Source: Labia minor (Eukaryota > Arthropoda > Insecta > Dermaptera > Spongiphoridae). Taken from it: 64,000 nt of DNA. Below, in pieces: positions 11,929 through 23,520 of the stretch; within the stretch, counting starts at the first letter, position 1; every line of letters begins with the position of its first letter. Location of the stretch: the NCBI GenBank assembly GCA_963082975.1, contig OY720350.1, positions 19,190,910 to 19,254,909 on the forward strand, read 5' to 3'. The notes below the pieces were generated by a model. It saw only the letters and a list, made by a program, of their open reading frames with translations. It had not been told where the DNA came from and did no database searches. The translations under genes were made by a program, and so were the position numbers.

Positions 11929-12400
11929 AATAATTGCTAAAAAATTTAATATTTTTTACAATTTTATGAATTATAATTTAAATAAAATTAAAATTTCAAA
12001 TTTTAAGAGAAATAAATATTTTCATTGCCAGTTCAATTCTTGAAATAGATCAATTTGATGAAAAAACTGATATTTTTCTCCAAACGACAAACAGCAATGA
12101 GAAATTGGTACTTCAATGAAAACAATGAATTTTTCAATCTCTATAAATATATTATATATAAACACCTAATAAGCATAGACACTCACCAAAAAGAACTTGA
12201 ACTTATCATTAATTTAAAAAAAATAATAAAATAAAAAAAAAATTAAAAATCGATAAGTTTTAATTCTTTTAATTAGAATATAGAAATCTCTTAAAATTTT
12301 AAATAAAAATTAATTGTTAGGAAACTAAAAATTTTTAGTCAAACAAATATTTTTTTCTTTTTCAAAATTTTATTGTTTTTTTACATTTTATTATCTATAT
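11929..12400. other. AT-rich spacer
   Basis: Mostly A/T with a slightly more complex patch at 12025-12200. It ends with the left 8-bp target duplication (ATCTATAT, 12393-12400) of hAT element F. Confidence 0.5.
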
Positions 12401-12535
12401 CAGAGGTTCCCAAAGTGGTCTATGGTAATCTACAAGGGGTCTAGGACAGCGAATAAAAAATTTTGGGGTCCATGAAATGAAAATGGGGGTTTATGATAGT
12501 GGATCTCAAGCCTATTTACTTACATCAGGGATGTC

Positions 12536-13304
12536 AAACTCGCGGCCCGCGACAACTTTCGACTTAAAAAAATGTTCAATTTGTCTCTAATAAAAAATCT
12601 GGAGTGTGTCCACTCGACTATCTCGCAAATTTGAATTGGATTAAACATAACATAATATAACATAATATGGTATATTTAATTTAAATTAAATTAATTAAAT
12701 TATAAATTAAAATTAATAAATAATATTTATTAAACCAGCGCATGTTTGGCTCTTTGTTGATGGCACCACGTCACGTGTTTGCACGTGAGATTTTCAGTGT
12801 TAAAAAATTAATTCTGGTACCTTCAGCGATTCAATCAAGCTGAAATTCTATAAATAGCAGTTTTATACAATTATTAATCATGTCAAAAATTATCAAATAT
12901 ATATCTTTATTTTTACGGTCACAGTAGAAGAAAAAAATCAAAACGTTGTAGCTACGGTTGAGCTACATTTCTCAAAAGTTGATAGATATCTATGAATTTT
13001 GAATAATGCCCATGAACCAAATTTCATCATTCTAGCTCAAACCGTTTTTGCGTAATCTTGGTTACATACACACACACACACACATATACACACATACACA
13101 CACAATGAAAATGATTCAGAAACCTTCAAAACGTATAAAAACATCAAAATCTCAACATCGAAAATTTGCGTGATCCCAATACTATCTCTGGCGAGATAGT
13201 AAAAAAAAGAAAAGGTAAAATGTTTTTCGTGATCAGACTGCAGCCCGCCTAAAGTTAAACCTTGTTTGTTTGGCCCAAGTGTACCTATGAGTTTGACACC
13301 CCTG
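12536..13304. mobile_element. hAT-like MITE D, copy D2, nested in F
   Basis: The ends are CAGGGATGTCAAACTC and GAGTTTGACACCCCTG (TIR type CAGGGGTGTCAAACTC). The flanking octamers ACTTACAT and ACAAGCAT agree at five of eight positions, consistent with an aged 8-bp duplication. It is interrupted by family B copy B4. Confidence 0.78.
12599..13201 (-). mobile_element. Family B Helentron-like element, copy B4, nested in D2 (no C)
   Basis: Complete reverse-strand copy: CTGGAGTGTGTCCACTCGAC at 12599 through to the 5' end GGCGAGATAGTA at 13201, with a (CA)n tract at about 13069-13105. The C site is empty and intact (ATAGCAGTTTTATAC at about 12854-12868), giving the pre-insertion sequence for element C. 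Confidence 0.85.
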
Positions 13305-13449
13305 ACAAGCATTATACTATCTTACAATTCAATATGGCTCTAAAAAAAAAGGTAAAATTTTTTTACAAAAAATCAATTCACGGGGTATATCCAAAACGGA
13401 AAACACGGCAAGGGGTCAACAAAAAAGTTTGGGAACCTATGATCTATAT

Positions 13450-14859
13450 TAATAAATGAGTGATAGATAGGAGTATGACATATGAAAAATTTAAATACCT
13501 GCTTGCCTTTATTTTGTCTTTAAATAAAATATTTATTCAAGAGTACTCATTAAATCATGAACTCTCGAGTATGTAATTAATTTAATAATAACAACCCCGA
13601 TAGAATTCCTTTTTATTTTCATCATTAATTAAAACCCCTTAAAGATAAGTAATCCTTCGATTTACTCCCTTCTCATCCCTCTCAGATCCCCTTCACCACC
13701 TTTATCCTCCCTTCTCTCTCTGTTTGCATTTCGCTAATTGAGGACTTGAAGTCTTTTATCAAGATCTCGTTACGGCGGACCTCATTCAAGGACAACGTTT
13801 AATTGCTATTACGCCTATTTTTTTAATTAGTTTAGCCAATTAAGAGATTACCGATCCAATGGACGAAGTATAAAATTTGGAGTCATGAAAATAAAAATCT
13901 GCTCCACCATAGATAGGCCTTAATGAGATAAAGAGCCTAGCGAAGCAGTGGCAGCCAAGCCCCCTGCCCGTATTCTACCTGACGAGGTGGCTACGACGTT
14001 TTAATATATGCGCATAATCTCATTCCCATCATAAAACCACGCGCAATTTAAATTAGATATTTTCATCGAGGGAATTCTCTAATATGAAATTTTTTTTTTA
14101 ATTAAGAATTTCGCCTGCTTCCCAAGAAAACGTGTATTTATTTATGTGTTTGTATGTGAAGTTAAACTTCAAGTACTTTTTCTATATATAGACTAAAGAA
14201 CTTCATTTTCCTTGTTCTTTAGTATCATTTAATCTTAGAAATAAATTAAAAGTTTATTATTTTTACTAATAAATAAATTTTTCCTATTTAAATTATAATG
14301 TATTCTAATGAGACTAATTTAATGACATACATAAAGTAATGGTCAGGGATAGTAATAATGTTTATCTTCTTTATTTACTATCATAATATTTTATTTTAAA
14401 AGTGAAATTCATATACTTAATATTTCTAATTTTCTTACTATTTTATTTTTTCTAAACTTAGAAATAAAATAATATTAAAAAAATTCAAATAATATATTTT
14501 ACTTATATATTTGGTGTTATTTATATGTATATGTATATTCTCATCCATTGATATATATAATGCATATTTATAAATATTTATAAATATCTTAAAAAACAGT
14601 TCTTGTCGAATGTCCATCGTACGCATCGGCAAGAAGGTTATGTAAAATCGAAAATTTGAACATCAGAGATCTATTGGGAAAGAATGAAAATTTTGAAAAT
14701 TTGTTTAGTTTTCTACATAGGATTAGATTGCTATACAAAATATAGTATTTATTTATTTATTATTATTTATTACTATTTATTATTTATTTATTTTTTACTA
14801 TTTATTTATTTATTAATATAAATTGTTATTTTTATTATTATATTCTAGTCATGTTCAAT
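13450..14859. other. Gene-free stretch with a higher-complexity island at 13640-14060
   Basis: The part at about 13640-14060 is GC-richer and looks single-copy. It contains a C/T-rich tract, then homeodomain-type TTAATTAG words, then 'CCGATCCAATGGACG' and 'CGAAGCAGTGGCAGCC'. No ORF longer than a few dozen codons or repeat end is visible. From 14060 to 14860 the sequence is AT-rich with TTTA-type simple repeats. The island is a candidate regulatory segment by composition only. Confidence 0.4.
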
Positions 14860-15167
14860 GAGGCCTCCTTTACACCCTTTTTGAGCGGTGATATTTTTTA
14901 TTAATTATTCATCTATTTATTTATTTATTGATTGGTTAATTATTGAATAGATTGTTTTTGGTCTAAAAGGAAAGATCATTCTTTCCAAGTGATCTCCCCG
15001 GGGAGCGTTGAGTCTGACATAATGGAATCGGTCAGGATTACTGTTTGCCTGGCTGTGCCCCGACGAAGAAGATGAAATTCTCCCTGTAGGGACTGTTTGG
15101 TGATGAATGAAATTTATCTTGGATGGATGAGTTATTTAAGGCACAAATGGCCGTAGTAGCTGAAGTG
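14860..15167. other. Unassigned mixed-composition segment left of B5
   Basis: It contains 'TCTCCCCGGGGAG' (near 14992-15005, a palindrome) and a GC-richer part up to the left edge of B5. It may be part of an unrecognised older repeat. No second copy is seen in this window. Confidence 0.3.
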
Positions 15168-15905
15168 CACATGATTAGAAATTGTATAAAACTGCTTGTG
15201 GTGCCCCACACTACAAATAGATGTCGCCGCGCCAATATGCACCAACTAAGGAAGTAGTAACAGCTGTTAAATTTTGTATATGATGAGGATGGTATGAAAC
15301 AATATGATGAGTTATGTCTCCATCTCAGTGGCACCTCTCAAGCCTAAATAAATATTTATTATGTTGACTCTGAGATAAAATGTAGATATGAGAAGTATAA
15401 GATTTTAAATGCAGAATTGAGTTATTTTTTGCGTCTTTGAAATCTATTTATTAGATGTAGATGCATTCAAATGAGGCTAACTTTTGTATGTGTGGGAGAG
15501 TAGGATGTTGGATGATGGAGAAGGCTAGTAATTATTGCCAAAGAGATGGAGTCAACTACAATTAATTGTTTCATACCATCCTCACTATATAAAATATTTA
15601 ATAGTTGTTACTATTCCTGAATTGGTGCACTTGGCGCGACGCCATCTATTTGTAGTGTGGTACACCACACTGTTATATATAGAATTTCAGCTTAATTGAA
15701 TCGCTGAAAGTACAGATATTTTTTAACATTGCAAATCACGCGCCAGCACGTCGCGTGGTGCCACCAACAAAGAATCAAACACGCGCTGGTTTAATCAATA
15801 TTATTTATTAATTTTTATTTATAATTTATAATTAATTTAAATATAATATATTATGTTATTTAATCCAATTCAAATTACCAGATAGTCGAGTGGAGACACT
15901 CCAGC
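15168..15905 (+). mobile_element. Family B Helentron-like element, copy B5, carrying C3 (5'-truncated)
   Basis: Begins in the internal region (CACATGATTAGAAATTG), so the 5' end and (GT)n tract are missing. The 3' end is intact, with GATAGTCGAG and the hairpin TGGAGACACTCCA at 15891-15903. C3 occupies the usual site. The following flank (16088-16313) reappears beside B6 at 36 kb. Confidence 0.82.
15197..15669. mobile_element. TIR element C, copy C3 (longest)
   Basis: Starts TGTGGTGCCCCACACTAC and ends GTAGTGTGGTACACCACA. The flanks are CTGCT and CTGTT, the duplication in this orientation. The inverted arms extend roughly 150 bp inwards with mismatches, so C is a foldback-like element. The interior has no transposase. 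The TG...CA ends with a 5-bp duplication do not fit a family I can name confidently. Confidence 0.82.
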
Positions 15906-16087
15906 TAATTTATTTATGAAATAATTAGTACTAGAATTAAGATTTTTATTTAATTACTTATTTCTATTCATAATTTTATATTATAGTATGTATGAACCTT
16001 GAAGGAGGAAGATCGATTAACTACAGGCAAAATAAATCTAATACAATTTAAAACCTGGATAACCAAAAAATAAAATGAAATGAATGA

Positions 16088-16313
16088 ATTAATTAAATTT
16101 TTAAATCATTTAATTAATTAATTTTTTAACCTTCCTATATCCAAATCGAGCTGAAAAAAAAATTTAACTTGGAAATTAGAAGCGACCGAGAAATATTGCA
16201 TAAGGATGGTTTCTTTGGAATTAAAATAGGAATCCACTGGTTTTATTCAAATCCCTGAAGCTTCCATTTTTACAATTACCTAAATAATTAAATAAATAAA
16301 AAGATTATTTGAT
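16088..16313. repeat. Segment duplicated at 36217-36445
   Basis: This ~226-bp stretch is nearly identical to 36217-36445, with only a few substitutions and small indels. It includes 'CCTATATCCAAATCGAGCTG' and 'GAAGCGACCGAGAAATATTG'. It has no TIRs or hairpin ends. At 36 kb it lies between two family B copies, suggesting it was carried as flanking DNA. Confidence 0.85.
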
Positions 16314-17839
16314 CGTTTTGATAAAATTTGTTTTTCACTATAATTTTATTTATTATAATATAACTGAATTAATATACCAGAAAATGACATGAATAACTCT
16401 CAAATGGAATCAGGATAATTATAATTAAAAGAAGAGGAAATTTTTAATTTCTTTTCATAGTAGTATATCGTTTTCTTATTATTAATGTAGAATATCTTAT
16501 ATTTATATTATAGAATTTACATATTTAATTTAATTTCATTCTTTCTATGTAAGTATAATAAAAATATATTAATATAATTTGCTTTTTTTTTAAACCATTC
16601 TGATTAAAGATCTTATTGTTTCATATGAAAATTAGAATTCCACTTAACCTTGCCTAATGCAGATGAGAGCGAAGGATTGTTCAAATTATTTGTGTATTTA
16701 TGTCATCGTTATCTTCCTTTAAAAAAATTCCCAATAAAATATCTTCTAATATATCTATTCTCAAATACATGGCCGTCTATTTTTTGAAATTCGTTACTCA
16801 AAGATACAATAGAATTTATTTGTGAATTTTCATTTAACTTCTCAGATCCTTGAGAATGTAATCCATCTGAAAAATTTATTATATTATAGCTTAATTTTTT
16901 TCAATTATTTTTGATTTAAATGTAAGAATAAGTGCAATTTAAAACAATCAAGAGAATACTTTTTAATTACAATGTATTTAAAAAGTTAATTATAAATAAT
17001 TAATTTTAATAATCATTTATTTAAATATTTTTTTCATTGTTTCTCTTTAGAAATATATCCTCATCAATATATATATACATATATATATTAGTATTAATTT
17101 TACAATTAAATTTTTAAAATTTTTTTTAAAAAAAAATTTTTTTTTTTAAATAAAAAAATAAATAAATAATTCAATTAATGTTTTACAAAGTTTGACAATG
17201 ATTAATTAAATTACAATTCAAATTATTATTAATTCAGTGATTTTTTTTACTAGCATGTCTTACTGTGTGTGCTTTTTTTTTAGTTAACCAACTTAAATGA
17301 ATGTGTCATTTTATTAAAGAATGCTTTATTTACATAAGGACCGTCTCATTTCTGGATTTGTAATACTAAACTATAATACAATAATATTTTTAAGAAATAA
17401 AAGGTTTGTTTCTCTTTTCAAAAAAAAAAAAAAAAAAATACTTTGAAAAAAAATTACAAAAAAAATTCTAAGAAATTTTAAAAATTTTCCATTATGAAAT
17501 ATTACAATATTAAAATTCTTTTAATTCAATTTCATTTTATTTTTATCAATTGATATCCTTAAAAATTAAAATTTAAAATAATTAATAATGAAAATTAATT
17601 TTTTTTTGTTTTGAAATTTTTTTTTTAACTTTTAACTATGAAAATCTTTCAAATAAACAAAATATACCAAATAAATTAATTTTAAAATAATATTTTATAA
17701 ATGTATATTATATATAGAATTAAAGTATTATTATATACTCAAAATGAATTAATATACATATATAGAATGTCCTTTATTCTGATTTTATTCTAAACATTAG
17801 TTTCAATTAATCGAGATTTCTAGATTGTTTTTTTTTCTT
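16314..17839. other. AT-rich gene-free stretch
   Basis: Low-complexity A/T, with a slightly more complex patch at 16640-16760 and poly-A runs near 17421-17439. No gene or repeat end recognised. Confidence 0.5.
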
Positions 17840-18230
17840 ACTAATCTGCCTCATATCCTGGCTGGCATAGTTTTCTAAACATCCGTAAAATGGCTGCTTT
17901 TTGAAAACACCACCTGGACACAAGATTCCAAATTGATGAATCGTGTCCAGATGCAACGCGTGTCATTCCGTATCTTTCTGAGGGTGGTGGGCATAGCTTG
18001 TTTGGGGGGGGGGGGGGGTAGGAGGTGAGAGAGCAGGTTTCAGAATGAAATAAATATGTGGTGTACGTCTGACGCAAACAAGATGCAACCCTCTTGGATT
18101 TCAACCCTTTTTCCTTCTCTTTCATCCAGATGCCACTTCCGCTTTAAAATCTAAACCAATTGATTCTCTTTCCTCAACCATCTCAATTGCAAAAAAAAAA
18201 TCAAAAAAAAAAAAAAAAAATACAGATGCT
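17840..18230. other. Higher-complexity island with 15-G tract
   Basis: Mixed sequence containing a 15-G homopolymer at 18004-18018. A 94-residue reverse ORF spans it, but it is broken into low-complexity proline/serine around the G tract and shows no domain, so I do not call it a gene. Confidence 0.35.
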
Positions 18231-18995
18231 CATATAAAGGGTTAAATTTACAGGTTTCCGTACAGGTTTTGCAAAATATCCATTTTTCTAGGTCATCCGG
18301 TCATACTTGATAGTAAATTTCATCATCACCAAAACATACTGACGAAGCAGCTGAATGCTGGTCCAGGTGATTTGTTTTTGATGCTATTACTGATGATGTA
18401 CCTCTTGGGCAATCCACCCACACCTGGTGGCTAAGGTCCATTTATTCTGGCGCCGGCTCTTTAGATCCAAATGAGCATATGCAACCCCAGATGCACCCGG
18501 AGCCAAATTACCTCAGCAGCCCTTCATTATCAGATAACAAAGCCGAACAAAGTTGAAAGATTTCTCCTGTTTTATACCAACCAACAACACATGGCTGCAC
18601 TCGGGATATTCAATTACCAGATAATTGGACATTCTATTAAATTTATGACCTCCTTATTATTATTTTTTTTACACCCAAACTAAAAAAAAAAAAACAATTT
18701 CTACCCGAAATAAGAAAAACAAGGTTTTTTTTTATTCATTTCGTATTCAAGACAACGAAACAACCCCTTTGCATGCGTTGTTTTCCAAGTTATCAGATCA
18801 TCTCTACTATACAACTGACTCGTTAATCCCACCCCACAGGACATAAGCAACATTGTTAGATTTATAATAAGTGAGCTTCATCTTCATTATATTTGTTCAA
18901 TTTTGAGGGTTGAAAACTCGTTCGTTAGGGAAATAATCAACTTGGCTGATTCCAGGTGAATATTAATTACCCTTAACAACCACCTGTTTTCATAT
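18230..18995. promoter_or_regulatory. Candidate regulatory island with clustered E-boxes
   Basis: GC-richer, apparently single-copy DNA with many CANNTG sites: CAGCTG at 18348, CAGGTG at 18364, CACCTG at 18421, CATATG at 18476, CAGATG at 18488, CACATG at 18588, CAACTG at 18822, CAGGTG at 18953 and CACCTG at 18981. This is denser than the roughly one per 256 bp expected by chance. bHLH factors bind such sites; function here is inference only. Confidence 0.3.
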
Positions 18996-19840
18996 TTTAT
19001 TAGGGCTGGAAATACATTCAAAAATTGTAATCATCACATCTAAAACCAATTACTATTTTAAACAAATTTTAATGAATAATATAAATTCTAGGCTTCTAAC
19101 AGAAATCGAGATAATTATTTAATGTTAAAAATATTATTTTAATATAAGAGAAAAAGTGAAAATTTTCATTAAAGAAATGATATTTTATAATATATTAATT
19201 ATAAATAATAATACATATTCTACAATTTCTACATATTTATTTAATCGATTTTTTTTTAAAAAAATATATTTTCCTCTATTTTTTCTGTTTTTTTATGTCA
19301 TTTTTTAGATTAATATAAATAATACATAATTTTATCCAAATGTTCAAATGTTTGAAAATTGAAAAACCCAACCAAAATTTATTTATTTATTGAAAAAAAA
19401 AATCTCCAATTTTATTACGTTCAAAAACAATTTGAAAAAAAAGAAACAAGAAAAAAATCTCGACATATATAATTAAATATTTTTTAACAGTTGGGAGATA
19501 TAGTTTTCTAGGTCACATATTTTTTTTTATGTTTTCAATTTCTTTAACGCCTAAGATTACCATCTGGACGCCATCAGGCCAATTGTTTCGATTTCAAGAC
19601 AAATGTGCAGTCGGTAGCTTAAATGAAAATTAATAAATCAGAAATAATCAGAACATTTGACCCAAATAATTATTTAAATATTTATCCATTTATATAATAC
19701 AATTATTTTATTTATTTATATAATTTAAGATGATTTTCTTTTTTCTTTTAATTTATTATTCTAATTCGATTAAATAAATTAATTTATTGGCATTTTATGT
19801 TAGAAATTGATGTTGGACATCATATTATGTTATATATTTT
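18996..19840. other. AT-rich stretch
   Basis: Low-complexity A/T, with a small more complex patch at 19550-19625 (CATCTGGACGCCATCAGGCC). No gene seen. Confidence 0.5.
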
Positions 19841-20602
19841 TACTATCTCACCAGGAATAGTATTGCGAACATGAAAATTTTCGATATCCAAATTTTGATG
19901 TTTTTATACGTTTTAAAGGTTCCTGAATCATTTTCACTAAGGTTGAGAAAAATGTCTGTGTGTATATGTGTGTGTGGGTGTGTATGTAGACAAAATTACG
20001 CAAAAACGGTTTGTGCTAGAATCAGCAAATTTGGTAAATGGGATTATTCAGAATTTGTAGTTTTCTATCAACTTTTGAGAAATGTAACTCATTCCGACCA
20101 TTATCTACCACGTTTTCATTTTTTTCCTCTAAACTGACCGTGAAAAAATGATATATGTTTAATAGTATGATTAAAGATTGCATAAAATTTGGTCTACGGA
20201 CATTATTCAAAATTCGTAGTTTTCTATCAACTTTTGGAAAATTTTGCTCTTTCTGAAGAGGGACATAACCTACGACATTTTGATTGATTTTTTTTTCCTC
20301 TAAAGTTACCGTAAAAATAAAGATAGTTTTTCACATGATTCAAAATTGTATAAAACTGCTATTTATAGAATTTCAGCTTGATTGAATCGCTGAAAGTACA
20401 GGAATTAATTTTTTAACATTGCAAATCAAGCGCCAGCACATGGCATGGTGCCATCAACAAAGAGTCAAACACGCGCTGGTTTAATAAATATTATTTATTA
20501 ATTTTAATTTATAATTTATAATTAATTTAATTTAATTTAAATATAATATATGTTATTTCATCAAATTCAAATTGCGAGATAGTCGAGTAGAGACACTCCA
20601 GC
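19841..20602 (+). mobile_element. Family B Helentron-like element, copy B8, with internal duplication (no C)
   Basis: 5' end TACTATCTCACC at 19841, (GT)n at about 19957-19988, and 3' hairpin TAGAGACACTCCAGC at 20588-20602. The segment around 'CATTATTCAAAATTCGTAGTTT' is present twice (about 20040-20160 and 20200-20330), so part of the middle has been tandemly duplicated. Small ORFs over it are repeat artefacts. Confidence 0.82.
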
Positions 20603-22034
20603 TTATTTTTTATTAATATATTTATAATTTTTTTGAAATTTAAAAATCCATTTATTAAATTAATGAAAGTAAAAACTTTATTATTTATATTTTCATTATA
20701 ACATGTACACATTCATCACCATTAATAAATTAATAATATAATTTTTATAATTATCTCTTTAATAAAATTAAAATTATTTGAATTAATAAATACTGTTTAT
20801 AGTAAGTAATATTAATTGAATTTCAGAACACATTTCCTTTAGGTTGTTTATATCTGTTATTGATGGTAGAATCTTGTTGATTGGCCAAACTTCCTGTTTC
20901 AATGCAAATAGAAAGAAATTGAAAAAAAATTTTTTTGAATGAGTTGTATTCATATTACTCTTAACTAAAAAAAACACACCCCAGATGCTCATCCCCTTCT
21001 TTGCAAAAATTGGCACAGTGAAAAAAAAAGGCCGTATCGCAGCTGTCCAACTAATATCGAGTCTCTAAAGGGTTATCCTCCTAGGAGTGGTTGTGTGGCC
21101 CAGATATGGGTGCATAGAAGAATGAATGCATCGAGATGGAGAAGAAGGAGGGGAGGGGGAGAAGGGTGGTTCTTAAAAGCGAGAAGGCACGCGTTCGGAA
21201 ATCGCAGCTGGATATTGAGAATTGTTAGATAAAAGAATATTGAGGAAAAAAAAAAGAAAAAGGAAAGAAAGAATCAGCATTTTTTGATGAAGATCCGTTT
21301 TTTCGGATTTCTGGATCTATCAGTTGGTCAAAGGGAGATCGAATTAGGCTGTTGGGAGAGAAATTGCCAAGTCATAGATTAATGAAGCCATTTCTCAGGA
21401 TTGAGTGATCAAAAATAGTAATAGTGGGAAATCGATCATTAAATTTAACGAACTTTTTTGGATTTCGATCTCGATATCAAAAGATACTTCAAAGAAATGA
21501 TAGTTTAGATTTTACATTTAAATTTTTTTTTTTTTTTTCTTTTAATTCTTTTCATATCGAATAAAATTACATTTTTGACCAGTAATCATAGCAAATTGAA
21601 GGTGAATAATTGTTATATATTTACAAAACAACTTTTTAATGGTATCAGTGTAATCCTTTAGTAATAATAATTTCGGATGTCATTTTCACGTGATTCCTAT
21701 CTCCTCGGTCAATCTCCCTTAAGGGATAACGACCCAACAAGGGGTGACCTCGAAATCGAAAATAGATCATAAACGCCATTTCCACACGCGTTATTAAAAA
21801 CAATTATTAGATAAACAAATTCACACATAGTTAGCTAGTTTATATAATAATATGTTAGAATTAAATACCATTTTCATTATGAGAGAGTAAGCGAAAGAGA
21901 GAAGAAAATCCACTTATATATATTTATATGTATAAGTTTAATATGTGAAAGAATGAATTTTGTCTTTCTTTACATATTTATATATATATCCAATCACTTC
22001 TCGACCATATAATTAAGACCAAATTATAGTCGTA
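20603..22034. other. AT-rich DNA with a higher-complexity island at about 20820-21480
   Basis: The island includes 'AGGAGTGGTTGTGTGGCCCAG', a purine-rich GGAG/GAAGG stretch at 21130-21180 and further mixed sequence to 21480. It looks single-copy. The 77-residue reverse ORF at 20783-21016 shows no domain. A second small patch lies at 21660-21790. No gene called. Confidence 0.35.
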
Positions 22035-22510
22035 TGAGGGTAGGTCAATAATTCCGTGACTTTTTGAAATTCCAGTCTTTTAAATAAAATAGTAACACTC
22101 TTCTTGTCAGCAGGCAACTATCAGTAGATCCCTGTCGAAATTTGAACTTGCTGAGTCCTTTAGATTTTGTTTGTTTGTTCTTTAATAGCAGACTACCTCG
22201 TGATATGAGAAGAAAATGGGGAAAAGTGAATTTCCATGAAAATCCATGAATTGGGATACGAATTGCTCCCTCGTCCGCCATATTCTCCGGATTTAGCCCC
22301 GAGTGACTATTTCATTTTTCCAAACTTGAAGAAATGGCTCGATGGAAAGAGATTTGAAATCATTTCACATAGAAATCTATTTTGATGATCTCGACAAATC
22401 TTATTTTTTATAGAGGATATAAAAATTGGACAAACGTTGGACGAAGTATATAGAGCTCAAAGGAGTCCAAAAACCTCTGTTTCATTCAAAAAGTCACATA
22501 TTCTATAATT
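22035..22510 (+). mobile_element. Decayed, internally deleted mariner element
   Basis: The left end follows a TA and reads TGAGGGTAGGTCAATAATTC...GTGACTTTTTGAA. The right end near 22485-22510 contains the complement (TTCAAAAAGTCACATATTC). Only about 475 bp remain of an expected ~1.3 kb. A transposase C-terminal remnant lies near the right end. Confidence 0.78.
22245..22480 (+). pseudogene. Mariner transposase C-terminal remnant
   Basis: In frame from 22245 one reads HELGYELLPRPPYSPDLAPS then DYF, which contains the third catalytic-acid motif of mariner DDE/D transposases (the D of SPDLAPSDY). Next come a PNLKKWLDGKRFE-type stretch, a frame change near 22380 and the sequence DDLDKSYF, then KRWTKYIELKG before the end. 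Stop codons interrupt the tail. The N-terminal DNA-binding domain and the first two catalytic acids are absent, so it is a dead fragment. Confidence 0.82.
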
Positions 22511-23262
22511 TAAAAAATTAAAATTCATTCATTCATTTATTCAGGGATTACTAAATTCAAATTTTCTTTGATTAAAGCAATCTCATTTAAATTATAAGTA
22601 ATTTATATATATAGTTTTATTCCACTCCACCATCACAAATATTCTAGTAATAATAAAAATATTATTGATGATAAATTAAATAATAAATAATTAATTTCCA
22701 TTGAAGATCGATTATTTTAATTTCTTTTATTTCAAAATAAAATTATTTTTATAAATAAATATAGATGATAAACCTGACAAATAATAACGAATTCATATAT
22801 TTATTTGATTTATTTAATTCTTTCACAATGGGAATCAATTATTTTATTTTATTTTTTATTACATATCTATACTATGTTAATTTTTGATTAGGGTAATAAA
22901 ATTCACTTACATTGTCTAATTATTTAAAAAAAAATTCTTAGGAGTTGGTTTAATGATGAGAGTTGATTAAACTTTGAAGACATTTTTATTATATTACATG
23001 TTATTTTTATTGTTAGTAATATAATTGATAATAAAGAAAAAATAGCATCATTAATTATATATATTTTATATACAGGGTGTTACTTTTAAGTTGTACTTAC
23101 AATAGTACTGCTCTCTGGTAAGCTATAAGATAAACCGAATTGGTTAAATTAATAAAGAATTTTAATATCAAGAATTTTCAATTTGAATAATTAAGAAAAT
23201 AAAGAATAAATATTTTGAATGTGAAGTATTAAATACATAAAATTAAAAAGAACATCAGCTAT
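22511..23262. other. AT-rich gene-free stretch
   Basis: Low-complexity A/T sequence. No repeat end or coding pattern recognised. Confidence 0.5.
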
Positions 23263-23520
23263 CAAGTCGATTACTGCTTAAGCGTAAAGGTATTCTATGA
23301 TCTGTAGAGCGGATTCTCTCAAACTTTATCTTGATTATCAAGATCGGAGGCGCTATTTTTTTATTCAAGTAATTTTCGAATTTTAATCTCAGAGGCAGGG
23401 TGGACTCAGTTTAAAAAGCCCCATATAGAATAATTCCCCTTGCAAAGTTTTGGCTCTTGAACCCGGTACCATGAGGATGCGAATCAAGCACGTTCTACCC
23501 CCCCCCCACTCCGGGTTGTC
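23263..23520 (-). mobile_element. tRNA-derived SINE, copy S2 (degraded)
   Basis: Reverse-strand copy of the SINE best seen at 26377. It shares the body (ATCAAGTCGATTAC..., TCTATGATC, CTTGATTATCAAGATCGG-AGGCGCTA) and the box-B-like word TTGAACCCGGTACC. The tRNA-like head has decayed into a 10-C tract (23498-23507). Confidence 0.72.

Larger units (their letters stand above)
12401..13441. mobile_element. hAT-type MITE F, outer layer of a triple nest
   Basis: The ends are CAGAGGTTCCCAAAG and the complement of CATAGGTTCCCAAAC. They are flanked by a perfect 8-bp target-site duplication, ATCTATAT (12393-12400 and 13442-13449), the hallmark of hAT transposition. Its own sequence is about 12401-12535 and 13305-13441; the rest is the nested D2 and B4. 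No transposase is present. Confidence 0.85.

Noticed and set aside
22045-22281. 78-residue reverse ORF at the 22-kb mariner
   Set aside because: Antisense to the readable mariner C-terminus; no independent support.
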